From Rhizophagus clarus (taxonomy: Eukaryota > Glomeromycota > Glomeromycetes > Glomerales > Glomeraceae), in assembly GCA_015698045.1 (NCBI GenBank), contig BLAL01000059.1, positions 1,059,001-1,123,000 of the forward strand: a DNA stretch of 64,000 bases, read 5' to 3'. The number at the start of each line of letters is the position of its first letter. The first letter of the stretch is position 1. The notes below the pieces were generated by a model. It saw only the letters and a list, made by a program, of their open reading frames with translations. It was not told the DNA's origin and ran no database searches. This document shows, piece after piece, positions 43,691 through 54,923 of the stretch. A program made the translations under genes and the position numbers.

Positions 43691-44139
43691 AAAAAATTAT
43701 TTTTTTAAATTGTTTTTTATCTAAATGTAATAAATTCAAAAAAAAAACCTGTTTACCCAAATAATCAGATCATAATACCGGTTATACCAGTTCAAAACTA
43801 GATAAAGTGCATATGATATATAACATATTCCTTTTTTATATCAACTCATGAGATAAGCTTATCGTAAATGGCAAGCAATATTGCCTTTTATGTTATAAAT
43901 AGATAATCAATGCTAGTAGTTTTGTTCAGACTTCAGATTTTTATTTTGGCGGAAGGGAAATTTTTTTTAAAAAAATATATCGTTTTTTTTAAGTGAAATT
44001 TTTTTTTAAAAAATAAAAAATCATTTTTTTTTAAGGGAAATTTTTTTTAAAAAAATAAAAAATCATTTGTTTTATGATAAAGGAATTTTTTTTTTAAAAA
44101 ATAAAAAAAAAATTTTTTTTTTCAAAAATTATAAACCAC

Positions 44140-45115
44140 AATTTAAAGTTTTTTTTGCTTTTATTCTCCTTTCTTTTGTCTCTTATTAACTTGTTCTTTT
44201 TTTTAGGCGTGGCTGTTTTTATCCATTTCGGAAATTCAAGGTGAGTTTTAATTTCTTCTCCTTTTTTTTGTTTTCTTTTCATTCTTTCCTTTGTTCTTTT
44301 ACTAAACTTTTTGTCTTTTTAGATGTGTACCATATGAGTGAAAATTCAAGTAAGTCTTTTACGTCTCTTCTCCTGTTGTTTTATTTTTCTTTTAAGATGA
44401 TATTAACCGTTTTCTTTCTTTTTTTTTCTATGGGTGGGTGTTCTGGCTTTTCTTTCATTTTTTTCCCCTTTATTTCTCTTTTTTTCGTGGTTTTTTCATT
44501 TCTTTTTTTCATTATTCCTTTCGTTTCTTCTATGGTTCTTTCATTGATCTTTTGTGGTTCTTTTGTTATTCCTTTCATTGATCTTTTATTCCTTTCATCA
44601 TTGTTTCTTTTATTGCTTTTTTGGTTTATTTCATTGATCTTTGATTTTTTTTGTTCTTTTTTTTTGTTTTTTTTCATTGATCCTTGGTTTCTTTCATTAC
44701 TTTTTTCGTTTCTTTCATTGATCTTTGGTCTCTTTTCAATGATCTTTGGTTTCTTTCATTGATCTTTGACTTCTTTTGTTGCTTTTTTTTGTTCCCTTTA
44801 TTGATTTTCATTCCTCCTTTGCTTCCTTTCATTCTCTTTCATTCCTCTTATTTTTTTTTCATTTGCCATTTGCTTCTTTTATTCCTTTTATTTTTTTTCA
44901 TTCTCTTTATTCCTTTTCATTCCCTTTTATTTTCTCATTCATTTTCATTCTTTTTTTGTTTCATTCATTCTTTTTCACTATCCTTTACCTTTTTTGTTCC
45001 TTCCTCATTTCTCTTTGATCATCTTTACTTCCCTTTATCCCTTTTCATTTATCTCTTCTTTCCTTTATTCTTCCTTTATCCTTTCTTCCTGTATTTTCCA
45101 TTTTTTCTTATATAT
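44140..45115. repeat. Second pyrimidine-rich low-complexity block
   Basis: T/C-rich on the plus strand with the word TTTCATTGATCTTTGG(T/A)TTC reiterated at 44560-44770 and TTTCATTC/CTTTATTC words afterwards. Long Phe/Ser/Leu frames on the plus strand and Lys/Glu/Asn frames on the minus strand are composition artefacts. 43700-44140 before it is AT-rich with three copies of AAATTTTTTTTAAAAAAATA. Confidence 0.65.
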
Positions 45116-45783
45116 TGCAGTGCATGTGCAATTAATACAGCATTATAACATTAATATTACAGTTAAAATTATGCAATTGCGGCTTAATTTTTTTATAAAA
45201 TCATGTATACAGTGCGGTGTAATTTTTTTTCTTTGAATTAAAATATAGTTTTTTTCATACAATTTCCTTTTTATTAATTTATAGTGATATTAATTATTAT
45301 TCAACAAATTATTAAGTGTGAAATTGTTTTTGTAATTATAGATTTAATGATTGTGGTATTAAAGTTTTTTTTCTTTTTTGTTTAACTAATTATCATTACT
45401 ATTATATTACCAGTTACGGTATATTAAATCTAGCTGAAATTATGTTAATTCTGGCCAAAATTAAAATTGTGCTGAATTGCACTTTTTAAAAATTGTACGC
45501 ATTTTTTTAGATTACTATATTGCATATCTTTAACTTTTATAATACATTGTATAACAAAATTTAACATATTTGGACGATGAAACAAATCCGCCGATATGTA
45601 TATATTATTTTTAATGATTTTGAAGATGATATAAATTTTCTATATAGATTTTTCTTAAACCTTAATTGTATCATAATTCTTTTATTTAGAGTAAATCTTT
45701 AATTTTAGGATTTTTAATAGGATTCAATTAGATCCAGTTGCAAAAATAGATTTGTTTTATTATAAAAAAAGCATTTGAACTTA
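45116..45783. other. AT-rich spacer
   Basis: No gene or recognisable repeat. Confidence 0.4.
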
Positions 45784-45791
45784 TTTCCATT

Positions 45792-47597
45792 TAAAGCTCC
45801 GTATGAGCCAGCTCAAGTCAAGCTACAGTCTAGCTTGGCTTGGCTTGAAAAAAAAAATTCTGGCTTGAGCCAAAATGAGTCAAGCCACAAAAAATCTTGG
45901 CTCAACTCATTCAAGCCAAGCTGAGCCATGAAAAATTCTGGCTCAAGCCAAGTTGAGCTTAAGCTGGCTCAAGCTGGCTCAAGCTTTATTATCAAAAAAA
46001 AAAAGCTGAAACTAGGCATTTTTATATGTAAAGTTACAAAAAAAAAAACACCAGAACTAATGGTCCTAGCAGGATCCCGAATAATACTAATATAACTCAC
46101 ATACGGGTTTGCGTAGAGTTTATATAAAATTACTTTTTAAACCTACAAATTAAGTTTGCGTAGATCGGTCAATTTGGGAGTAACTCACATATTATGTTTG
46201 CGTAGAGTTTATAATAGATATATGTGAATTTATTTTTAAAAAATACTAATTTCGGTAAATTAAATTACTTGGTATTTACCAAAATTTATTTTATTTTATT
46301 TATTTTTTCACTTTTTTTCAGTATTTTATACCAAATTTATTTATTTTTATTATTCTTTTTTGGTTTTTAATACTCTAATTCCAAAAGTCCAATCGTATTT
46401 TTCTTTTAGCAACACTACAAAAAGTAAAAAAAAATAATTAATTAGTTAAAAAAAAGAATAACGAAAGACACCTCACCCACCCTCCTTTACCTTAATTCCA
46501 AAAGTCCGGTCGCGCTTTTCATCTGGCAACACTACAAAAAATAAAAAAAAAATAATTAATTAATTAGTTAAAAAAAATTACTGAAAAACACTTCCCCCTC
46601 CCTCCTTTACCTTAATTCCAAAAGTCCAGTCGTGTTTTTCGTCTGGCAACACTACAAAAAGTAAAAAAAAGTTAATACTTAATTAATTAAAAAAAAATAA
46701 CGAAACACCTCCCCTAACCCCTTTCTTCTCCCTTACCTTAATTCCAAAAGTCCAGTCATGCCTTTCATCTGACAACACTACAAAAAATAAAAATAAAAAA
46801 TAATTAATTAATTAGTTAAAAAAAAATACCGAAAAACACTTCCCACCCTCCCTTACCTTAATTCCAAAAGTCCGGTCGTGCCTTTCGTCTGGCAATACTA
46901 CAAAAAATAAAAATAAAAATAATTAATTAATTAGTTAAAAAAAAATAACGAAACACCTCCCCCAACCCCTCCCTTACCTTAATTCCAAAAGTCTGGTCGT
47001 GCCTTTCATTTGGCAACACTACAAAAAAATAAAAAAAAAATAATTAATTAATTAGTTAAAAAAAACACCGAAAAACACTTCCCCACCCTCACTTACCTTA
47101 ATTCCAAAAGTCTGGTCATGCTTTTCGTCTGGCAACACCATAAAAATAAACTGATAAATGATTAAAAAAAAGATCAGATATTTGGATTATCTGATTAAAT
47201 TGGCAAGTCACATGATCCTGCCTTTATACCGAATAATTTGTTATAGCGTTAATGGCGTTTTGTATTATAAAATCATAAAAAAAAATGCCAGAACTATTGG
47301 TACCGACGTTTTTTATTCATAAAATTGCAAAAAGTGCCAGAATAAATAGTTCTGGCATTTTTTATATATAAATTTGCAAAAAAAATGCCAGAACTATTGG
47401 TACTGGCGTTTTTTATAAAAAATTGCCAAGCTTGATCTGGCTCATAAGCCGGTTTGAGCTTTTCAAGTCAAGCCCACTGCCAGCTTGAGTTTATCAAACC
47501 AAGCCTAATACCTGACTCAAGCTTTTTCAAGCTGGCTTGTGAGCCACCAAGCCAATTTAATCATGACTTGGCTTGGCTCAGCTTATGCGGAGCTTTA
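45792..47597. mobile_element. hAT-like non-autonomous transposon (GAGCC-word family), complete
   Basis: Inverted ends TAAAGCTCCG and CGGAGCTTTA, with a perfect 8-bp duplication TTTCCATT (45784-45791 and 47598-47605). Subterminal zones at 45800-45990 and 47435-47590 consist of self-complementary GCTTGAGCCAAGC-type words. Next come hairpin repeats with AATGCCAGAAC (47240-47420). The core carries an inverted copy of the satellite module: trailer (46069-46390), seven units, leader (47150-47228). No transposase gene. Length 1,806 bp. Confidence 0.9.
46370..47150 (-). repeat. 120-bp satellite array, inverted, 7 units
   Basis: Units near 46408, 46525, 46644, 46771, 46889, 47007 and 47130, flanked by the trailer and leader modules shared with 12049-14164 and 38577-39293. 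Confidence 0.88.
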
Positions 47598-47605
47598 TTT
47601 CCATT

Positions 47606-48840
47606 CTATTTAGTATATTTAATTACATTTAAAAAAAAAGAAGCCCCTTTTTTTTAAAATTTTTTAGAGTAAGCATAAAATATTTATACTAGAAAACTGT
47701 AGCTTTGAATCAAAGAATCAGATTATTTATATACTTATATAAGTGGTTTTATTCTTATTACAAAAGTTGCTAATATTTGGTCTTTTTTTTCTGCTATAAT
47801 TTGAAATAACTGATAATCTTTTCTATGAAAAAAGAATATCTGAAAAATATTATTTAAAGTATTTGAAAATTGTCTAATATATATAGAAATTATCTGGAAA
47901 GTTGATCAAATTTGCTATCTGAAATTTTTTTTCATACTTTTTATATTTGGAATTTATCAGAATTTAAAATTCTGAAAAATTTTAAATATACTCTGAATAA
48001 GTCAAATTGGATAAATTCTAGACATAAAAATTTCAGCTGGATAAATTCCAGATATAGAAAAATTTTAGATAAAAATGTAAAAAGCACAAAAGTAATATTT
48101 AAAACCTCTCTTAATATATTACTATATATTGTGGATTACAGTACCCCTCCCCCCCTCCTATACACAGTATCCCCTTCTCTTTTACCCAACAAAAATTCCA
48201 TTTTCTATTGATTTTATTATTTAATGAATTTAATTTTGCCCAGATATTATGTAAAAATAATTTTCTGGTTACTATACAACCTTTTAAACACATTCTATTC
48301 ATAATAAAAATTTGAATTATTGATATGGTGGTACAAGGTCAACCCTTAGGAATTTGCAAGATACCCGGGGTACTATGGCCCGTGATATACAGTAAATAAA
48401 CTTGAAGAGAAGGTAAAAATACTATTTATAATATTAATTTAAAATGCAAATAATTGTTGCTTAATAATACCTAGTTATCATGTTAATCTGTTAATCTGCT
48501 AATCATCCTTTATTTTATTATATACGAAATCATTTTCTGGACAAATTCTGGATCTGGACAAATTCTAGACAAATACCTAACATCCAGAAATGATAATATT
48601 TGGAACATTTTCTGAACAATGAAAATGTTTGGAATTTGTATGGTTATTTTCTGGATAAATTCTGTACAAAATCTGGATACTTTTTTTTTGTAGGGCTTGT
48701 GCTTGCTATCTGGAAATTAAACATCTTGATATTTGATTTGTACTAACGATGATGATCGATCCTAAATATTTAATAATTAATTTTCAGTAATTTTATTTTC
48801 TATTAAATAACGTATTTCAGGCTTAACGGGCAGGGAATAA
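47606..48840. other. AT-rich DNA with TCTGGA-type words
   Basis: No intact gene. Words of the form CTGGATAAATTCTAGA or TCTGGACAAATTCTGG cluster at 47895-48060 and 48535-48680, reminiscent of the subterminal words of the hAT-like elements here, but I cannot find termini. A C-run (CCCCTCCCCCCCTCC) lies at 48143-48157. Confidence 0.4.
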
Positions 48841-49500
48841 GAAAGAGAAGAAGAAGAAGAAAGAAATAATCCAGGAGAAGATAATCATGAAAATTATAAA
48901 GAAGTAGCAATAATCCCGATACGACTTAAAACGTATTCAAATCTGTAACTGGCTAGTAAATAATCGTTCAGATATTTTACAACTAGCATGCCAAATGCTA
49001 AAAGCAAAAACTTTACCAGTAGCTTTCTCAGTAACCAAGGAATCCATCAACTAAAGCATATGATAATCTTATCACAAAGATAACCGATGATCATGTATAT
49101 AGTAAAGAATCTCAAGAATACCTTAAGCAAATGCGTAAATCTTTTACAGATTACAGGAATAAATTTAATGATGTTATCCAAATGCTTATTGAAGAATTTA
49201 AAGAATTTAAAGGAGATTCACATGTATATATCTTTTATTATTTAATAATAGATTCTATAAATTAAGTTAATTTATCATTATATAGAAATAATCGACAACC
49301 ACTTATAAGCGAAATAAAAGATTTTATTACTGAGGAAGTAGCGGAGAAAATAGTTTTCAGTCGTCAATTTGCAGTAGTTAATAAACAAGAATTAAAACGA
49401 ATTGGTAGCCTTAAAGTTCTAGTAGATTTTGTTCAAGAATGTTTTAGAGTATCGTGGCAAGGAAAGGACTTGAAAGCGATTAAAAGAGTTAGATTGTATG
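48841..49500 (+). pseudogene. Helical gene fragment upstream of the topoisomerase pseudogene
   Basis: Pieces of coding sequence in plus frames: QICNWLVNNRSDILQLACQM (48935-49035), YLKQMRKSFTDYRNKFNDVI (49110-49190), and after an intron-like gap SEIKDFITEEVAEKIVFSRQ to KAIKRVRLYDKK (49300-49508). Stops and shifts separate them. The helical, Lys/Glu-rich content suggests a coiled-coil protein; I do not recognise it. Confidence 0.4.
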
Positions 49501-51905
49501 ACAAAAAAATGTAACTATTCTTTCACGAAGTGGGCAGGATGTTTGGTTAAAAAAGAGGTTAGGAAGGCGATTCCCAAGTCAAAATGCTTTGCGAAAAAGG
49601 ATAGAGATCTGAAAAGATATATAAGTTTTCATCTTACTCAAAAAAAAAAGGAGTACACAACGGTCACTTTCAAGCTAGATTTTCAGAGATTTAATATGCC
49701 CAATGAGTTTAATGATGACATTATAGCACTCTTGAAGAAACGAGTGTATGATTTGGCTGGATGTGTAAAAAACGGTAAAGTTTTCTTAAATGGGGAAAGA
49801 TTGAAAATTAAGAATTTTAAAGAATATGCCTGATGTATTTGAGTGGAAATGACGACTTTGTCAATTTACAATCATCATTATCTACGAAGAAGTTAATCAA
49901 AGATGGGAACCCTTCTCTAGAAGGATAATTTCAGCACATTAGTTTCGTCAATAGTATTAATACCACTAAGGAGGGTACTCATGTTAATTACGTCGCAGAG
50001 AAATTGATCTCAGTAGTTACGAAAAAGCCAGGGACGCAAAAAATATCAAAAAAACCCAAATCAAAAATCACATGTGGCTTTTTATTAATTGTTTGATCGA
50101 AAACGCCACTTTCGATTCTCAAACAAATGAGCACCTAACATTAAAGTCTCATCTTTCGGTTCAAATGCAATCCAAGTGAAACGTACTATAATAAATTACT
50201 CAAAAGCAGCGTAATTGGAAGCATGTTGGATGATGTCAATCATAAAGCAAGAAACTAAAGAGAACTGACGGTAAAAAGACAGGGAGAATCATGGGTATTG
50301 CAAATAATGCCGGAGGTAAAAACGTCAAGATTGCACCATCGAAGGAGATTCTGCAAAAGCGTTGGCAGTTGCTAATTTGTCTGTAGTGGGACGTGATAAT
50401 TATGGAATTTTCCCGCTTCGAGGGAAACTATTAAATGTGAGGGAAGGTGCACATAGCCAGATTATGAATAACGTTGAATACAACATATAAAGCAAATTCT
50501 CGGCAAGGAAAAGTACAATTTAATAGATGAATTACGTTATTCTCATCTCATGATAATGACCGATCAAGATCACGATTGAAGCCATATAAAGGATTAATTA
50601 TCAACTTCTTGGATTATTTCTTTCCATCATTGCTTAAAGTTCCAGGTTTCCTTATGGAATTCGTAACACCTATTATAAAGTGTACAAGAGGAAACACTAA
50701 AAAATCGTAAAAAATCATTCTTTACTATACCAGAATTCACAAGTTGGATGGAAAATAATGATAACGGACAAGACTGGAAAATTAAGTACTACAAAGGCTT
50801 TGGTAGAAGTACATTCGCAGAAGCTTTGGAGATCTAAAAGTACAGAAAACCATTCAAAGCAATTCAAGAAGGTGAACGTGAATTGATTGACATTGCTTTC
50901 AACAACAAAGAAAGTCAATGATCGAAAAGAATGGTTAAAACGTTATGAGCCTGGAACCTATATGAATTACTTTATAAACAAAGAGTTGATATTGTTCAGT
51001 CGAGCTGATAATGAAAGATCCATACCGAATGTTCTTGATGGGTTTAAACCTGGCCAAAGGAAAGTTCTTTACATTGTATTAAGAACTAGGAAACGGAAGC
51101 GAAAAAAAAAATTTCTAACATTTATTTTTATCTTGTTATTTATCAATGTAGCACAAAATTTTAATGACGCAACGCGCGCGGACAACCGGACTTCGCATAT
51201 TGTCATGTGATCTTCATATGTCATCATTAACGTTCATAAACATATATAGTCCTTCGCTTCGCTCCGGGCAATAAATATAAGAATGAAATAAAAGTCTCGT
51301 CATTAGCTGGTGCAGTTCGCATATCATTATGGTGATTCCAGTCTTCAGGGTACTATCGTAGCAATGGTTCATGACTTTGTTGGTTCAAACAACATACGGA
51401 GTGGGTCAATTTGGTACAAAAAGTCAAGTGAGTTTTTAATATTTTAATGATCTAAATATGTAATAAACTACATTTTAAGATAAATTATAATTTTCCATTA
51501 TGAATCATAACAGGACGGTAAAGATGCGGCCAGTGCTCGTTATATTAGCGTTACAGTTCCCAGCTTGACCAGACTAATATTTCATCCTCAAGATGATATT
51601 TTGCTTACTTACTGTAACGATGATGGACAGATCGTTGAACCTGAATGGTATTTACCCATTATATCAATGATCCTAGTTAACGGTACGGGGGTATCGGAAC
51701 CGGTTAGTTTACAAATTACAATTAATTAATTTTTTTTTTTTTTTTTTTATAAATATATTTTGGTTAATTGATATATTATTATTATTAGGTTATAGTACAT
51801 ATATTCCAAATTATAATCCACAAAATATTGTCAATAACTTGAAACTAATGATTGATGGTGAAAACCTAATCTTGGTATCATGGTTTACAGACTCGGGAAC
51901 AGAGC
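49498..51905 (+). pseudogene. DNA topoisomerase II pseudogene
   Basis: Collinear pieces of eukaryotic topoisomerase II, spread over frames with stops. GHKL/transducer: ALLKKRVYDLAGCVKNGKVF and NGERLKIKNFKEYA, then FVNSINTTKEGTHVNYVAEK. TOPRIM: EGDSAKALAVA and GIFPLRGKLLNVRE (50345-50440), then YSHLMIMTDQDHD with a TGA replacing the next Gly (50577). Then YYKGFGRSTFAEALE, KKVNDRKEWLKRYEP, NKELILFSRADNERSIPNVL, DGFKPGQRKVLYIVLR. After a ~190-bp repeat come VSSLAGAVRIS, QGTIVAMVHDFVGSNNI, GKDAASARYISVTVPSLTRL and VEPEWYLPIISMILVNGTG, with two remaining introns. The ATPase N-terminus and most of the C-terminal breakage domain are missing. Many frameshifts and stops make it certainly non-functional. 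Confidence 0.9.
51086..51277 (+). repeat. Dispersed ~190-bp repeat, copy 2, inserted in the topoisomerase pseudogene
   Basis: It splits the topoisomerase frame between VLR and the continuation (K)VSSLAG. The 6-bp sequence TAAGAA flanks it (51080-51085 and 51278-51283) and fits a target duplication. It is clearly related to 2238-2410 and is less decayed (ACGCAACGCGCGCGGACAAC here, ACGTAACGTGTGCAAACAAC there), consistent with later C-to-T loss in copy 1. Confidence 0.7.
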
Positions 51906-52647
51906 CACAAACAGAATATAGTAATAGAAATTTCTTTTCTTTATACCTCTAACCTCTAATGAACTCAAATTAATAAACATTAGTTATCTCTTAGAAATCA
52001 TTCTAAAGTATTTAAAGCTAAAAATTTATATACAGCAAAACAATCATATAATTATCATTCTTCGTGGATTTTGTTGTAATCAACAATAAAAAGTATTTTT
52101 TATTTTTAATCGAGTTCTTGTTCTTAAAGCTGGTAATTATAATTTTGATTGTCACCAATTTATAAAATACTAAATTGTGTCTTTTATATATAGTATTTAT
52201 AGAATTATCATTTTAATGTTTACTACCTTTACTTTGCAAATGCGATACGTATATAAATTTGTGTAACTGCACGCTAAACATATATTGTCAACCAATCAAA
52301 TTATAATTCTGCTATAATTCTTATATTTTTTTAAAAAAAAAATTGCGTGTAACGGTAACGTACATTACTATGTATGATTCTCGTTTGATGAAAATTCCGA
52401 GTTTTGTAAAATACGGCAAAAATATCTGATAATATATTAATCATATTAATTCCGTAATACACGTGTGAGATTGCTTCTTTATATTCTTGTTTTTTTTTTA
52501 ACACCAGCTACAATTCGCTATACTATAATAGTGCTAAGTATTCATCACGTGAATATCAACAAATCGCTGATCTTTAATTCAAAAAAAAAATTTTTTTTTT
52601 TCACACATTTTACACTATCACACTCACATTTGTGTTCATTAAATAAA
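51906..52647. other. Spacer and presumed COA6 promoter
   Basis: AT-rich, no gene. The last ~150 bp before the COA6 ATG contain A- and T-runs (52580-52602), and CACGTG-containing words occur at 52459 and 52547. I cannot assign a promoter element. Confidence 0.35.
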
Positions 52648-53093
52648 ATGACTTCATCGACAAACACTCAATCAATACCGCCCTCACGCTCCCAAAGAAA
52701 TATCTGTTGGAAACTGCGAGATGAATATTTTGAATGCTTAGATAATATCAATAATTCGAACAGTGGTGATAAATTAATTGTTGATCCAGTTTCAGTGCAA
52801 GATGATGAAAAAATGCAAAAATTGGTAAAAAAATTTAATTGTTGGAAAAAGAAAGAAGAATATGAAAAATCTTGTATTACTAGTTGGGTAAGTGAAAGAT
52901 AAATGAAAGAAACTTTATTATTATTTTGATGATTTTATTGTTACTCATTAACATTTATAATTTCTTTTTAAATTTTTATATTATTTTTAATCATTGAATT
53001 GGTAAAATTCAAATTTGAAAATATTAAAAGGTCGAATATTTTAATAAACGTAAACAATTGGAAATTAAGCAACGTGAATTATTAAATAAATGA
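52648..53093 (+). CDS. COA6: Cytochrome c oxidase assembly factor 6
   Basis: Two exons (52648-52887 and 53031-53093; donor GTAAGT, acceptor AAAAG) give 100 residues. It carries the COA6 signature: a C-x9-C helix (CWKLRDEYFEC, residues ~26-36) and a second Cys helix C-x10-C (CWKKKEEYEKSC), followed by SWVEYFNKRKQLE. COA6 is a small twin-Cys protein of the mitochondrial intermembrane space needed for copper delivery to COX2 of complex IV. The N-terminus is Ser/Thr/Gln-rich without a classic presequence, as expected for an intermembrane-space CHCH protein imported by the Mia40 route. The start is the first ATG that precedes the conserved domain in frame without intron problems. Confidence 0.92.
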
Positions 53094-53561
53094 ATAAATA
53101 TAAAATTTTTCGTTATATTTTGAGTAGGAATCAATAAATGCATGAACTATTTATAGATAATTGATTAATTGTTTTTAATTATAAAATGGTTTATAGTTAA
53201 TTTAGTTATATAATTGATAAAATGTAAATAAAATGTTAAATTAACTATATTTTATTTTGCTACATAATACTGAAAGGCGTATTTATTTATAGTTAATCAT
53301 GAATCTGACAACATTAATTCGTTGATGTATTAAAAGATTTAATTCTTGCTTATTAATCAATCAATTGAAAAAGTGAAGGCTTGATAACCTTTTTATCAAA
53401 TTTTTTTGGAGTTTAAATTTAGCTTAAGTCTATTTAGACTTTTTTTTTTTTTATGATACGAAAAAAAGTATATAATAATCGCCGAAAATTTCTTCTTGTT
53501 AATTAAATCTTTTCATCTCACTTTTGCCTCTTTTTTTTCTCCTGAGAAAAAAAAAAAAAAA

Positions 53562-54788
53562 ATGGAAACTTATCGAGGTTCGTTAATTACTCGTTCGAGT
53601 TTATACTTGCGTAATAATTTATTTTAATTACTTTTGACCACTTTCAGGGAGAGTTGAAACTTTAAATGATGCATTGATTATTTTTGGTAAGTTAAAATGT
53701 ATAAATTGTTCCGATCGCCAAGTTACGTAAATAATTTGTATTTTTCTTATTATATAATAATAGAAGCGTGTCGGCAAGGAATTCTTCATAAGACCACACG
53801 TCGGTTGTTGGAGAAGGAGAAAGAAGAATTACGTGGTGGAAAAGTGTGAGTATTTCATTACTAGTCTCCTAAAAAAAAAAAAAATATGAAATTTATAATT
53901 TTTACTGTGTTTTTTTTCCTTAGTTATGTGTTTGATGAAACTGAATCAGGAATAAAACGATGGACAGATGGGAGATTATGGAGTCCAAGTAGGATCATCA
54001 AAGATTTCCTGGTTTATCGTGAATTAGCAACACGTGATCGAAACATTAAGCGTCATGAACCTTTGGACGATTTGTTACAAAAACGAATCACTACCGAAGG
54101 ACTTAAAGTACATCAATGTAGCAAAGGAACGTTTTTATTGAGAAAAGATGGTTTATTAAAGAAAACTCTAAGCATTAAATTTAATGAAACGTACCAACAT
54201 ATGATTATTTATGAGGATGTCGTCATATCACCAGAATCATCATTACCTCCCCGAGCCTTTGAAGAACTTCGATACCTTCAGCCTGGAGATGATATTTTAA
54301 ATTCGGAAAAGATGCCAAAGATAAATAGAAATTGCGCAAAAAAGAATCAAAAAAAGAGAAATGAACAACAACCAATACAATATTTATCGAAGAAATTGTT
54401 ATTGGCTCAAACGGATCAACGACAACCAAATTATCAACTTTTTTATCAAACCGGTATTATTGGAGGAAGTACATTAGGAAGTACACTTTTAGGAAGCGCA
54501 TTTAATAATGATCAAACATATGTCAATGATAATATTATACCATCTACTAATACTTTTGTTCCATATGGCGCTGTAAATTTGACAGTCGAAACTCCACTAT
54601 TGTGTATTCCTTGGTCACCTAATCAACCAATTGGTTTTAATAATTCAAATATTACTTCCACTATTTATCCTACTATAAATCCATCATTTCAACAAACTCA
54701 AATTTTTAATAATTCTTCTAATCCTTTAAATAATTCTACAATTAGTAATGAAAATGATTCCGATATAGAAACTGAGAACTATACATAG
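53562..54788 (+). CDS. WOPR-domain (Gti1/Pac2 family) transcription factor
   Basis: Four exons: 53562-53577, 53648-53686, 53764-53845 and 53924-54788, with GT-AG introns and in-frame joins, giving 333 residues. The protein starts METYRG and continues VETLNDALIIFEACRQGIL, KTTRRLLEKEKEELRGGKVY, then VFDETESGIKRWTDGRLWSP and SRIIKDFLVYREL. This is the first half of the WOPR DNA-binding fold. The second half follows in exon 4 (LLRKDGLLKKTLSIKFNETY, HMIIYE). The C-terminal third is Asn/Ser/Thr-rich and disordered, as usual. The family includes Wor1, Ryp1, Sge1 and Gti1, master regulators of morphology and host association in fungi. Which paralogue this is cannot be told from sequence alone. The 16-nt first exon is unusually short but required for the conserved METYRG start. 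Confidence 0.92.
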
Positions 54789-54923
54789 TCATGTTTTTGA
54801 TTAATCACGTGATAAACGATATATATTTGTGAATTCCAAATTAACAAAATTAAAAATATTATACAAAAGGTTCAACATTCATATAAAAGTTTCTTGAAAT
54901 AAGTAAAACAAATTCGTGAAAAA

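Noticed and set aside
44241-45236. Membrane-protein-like frames in the second T-rich block
   Set aside because: Same composition artefact; hydrophobicity comes from TTT/TTC codons, with no consistent helix pattern.
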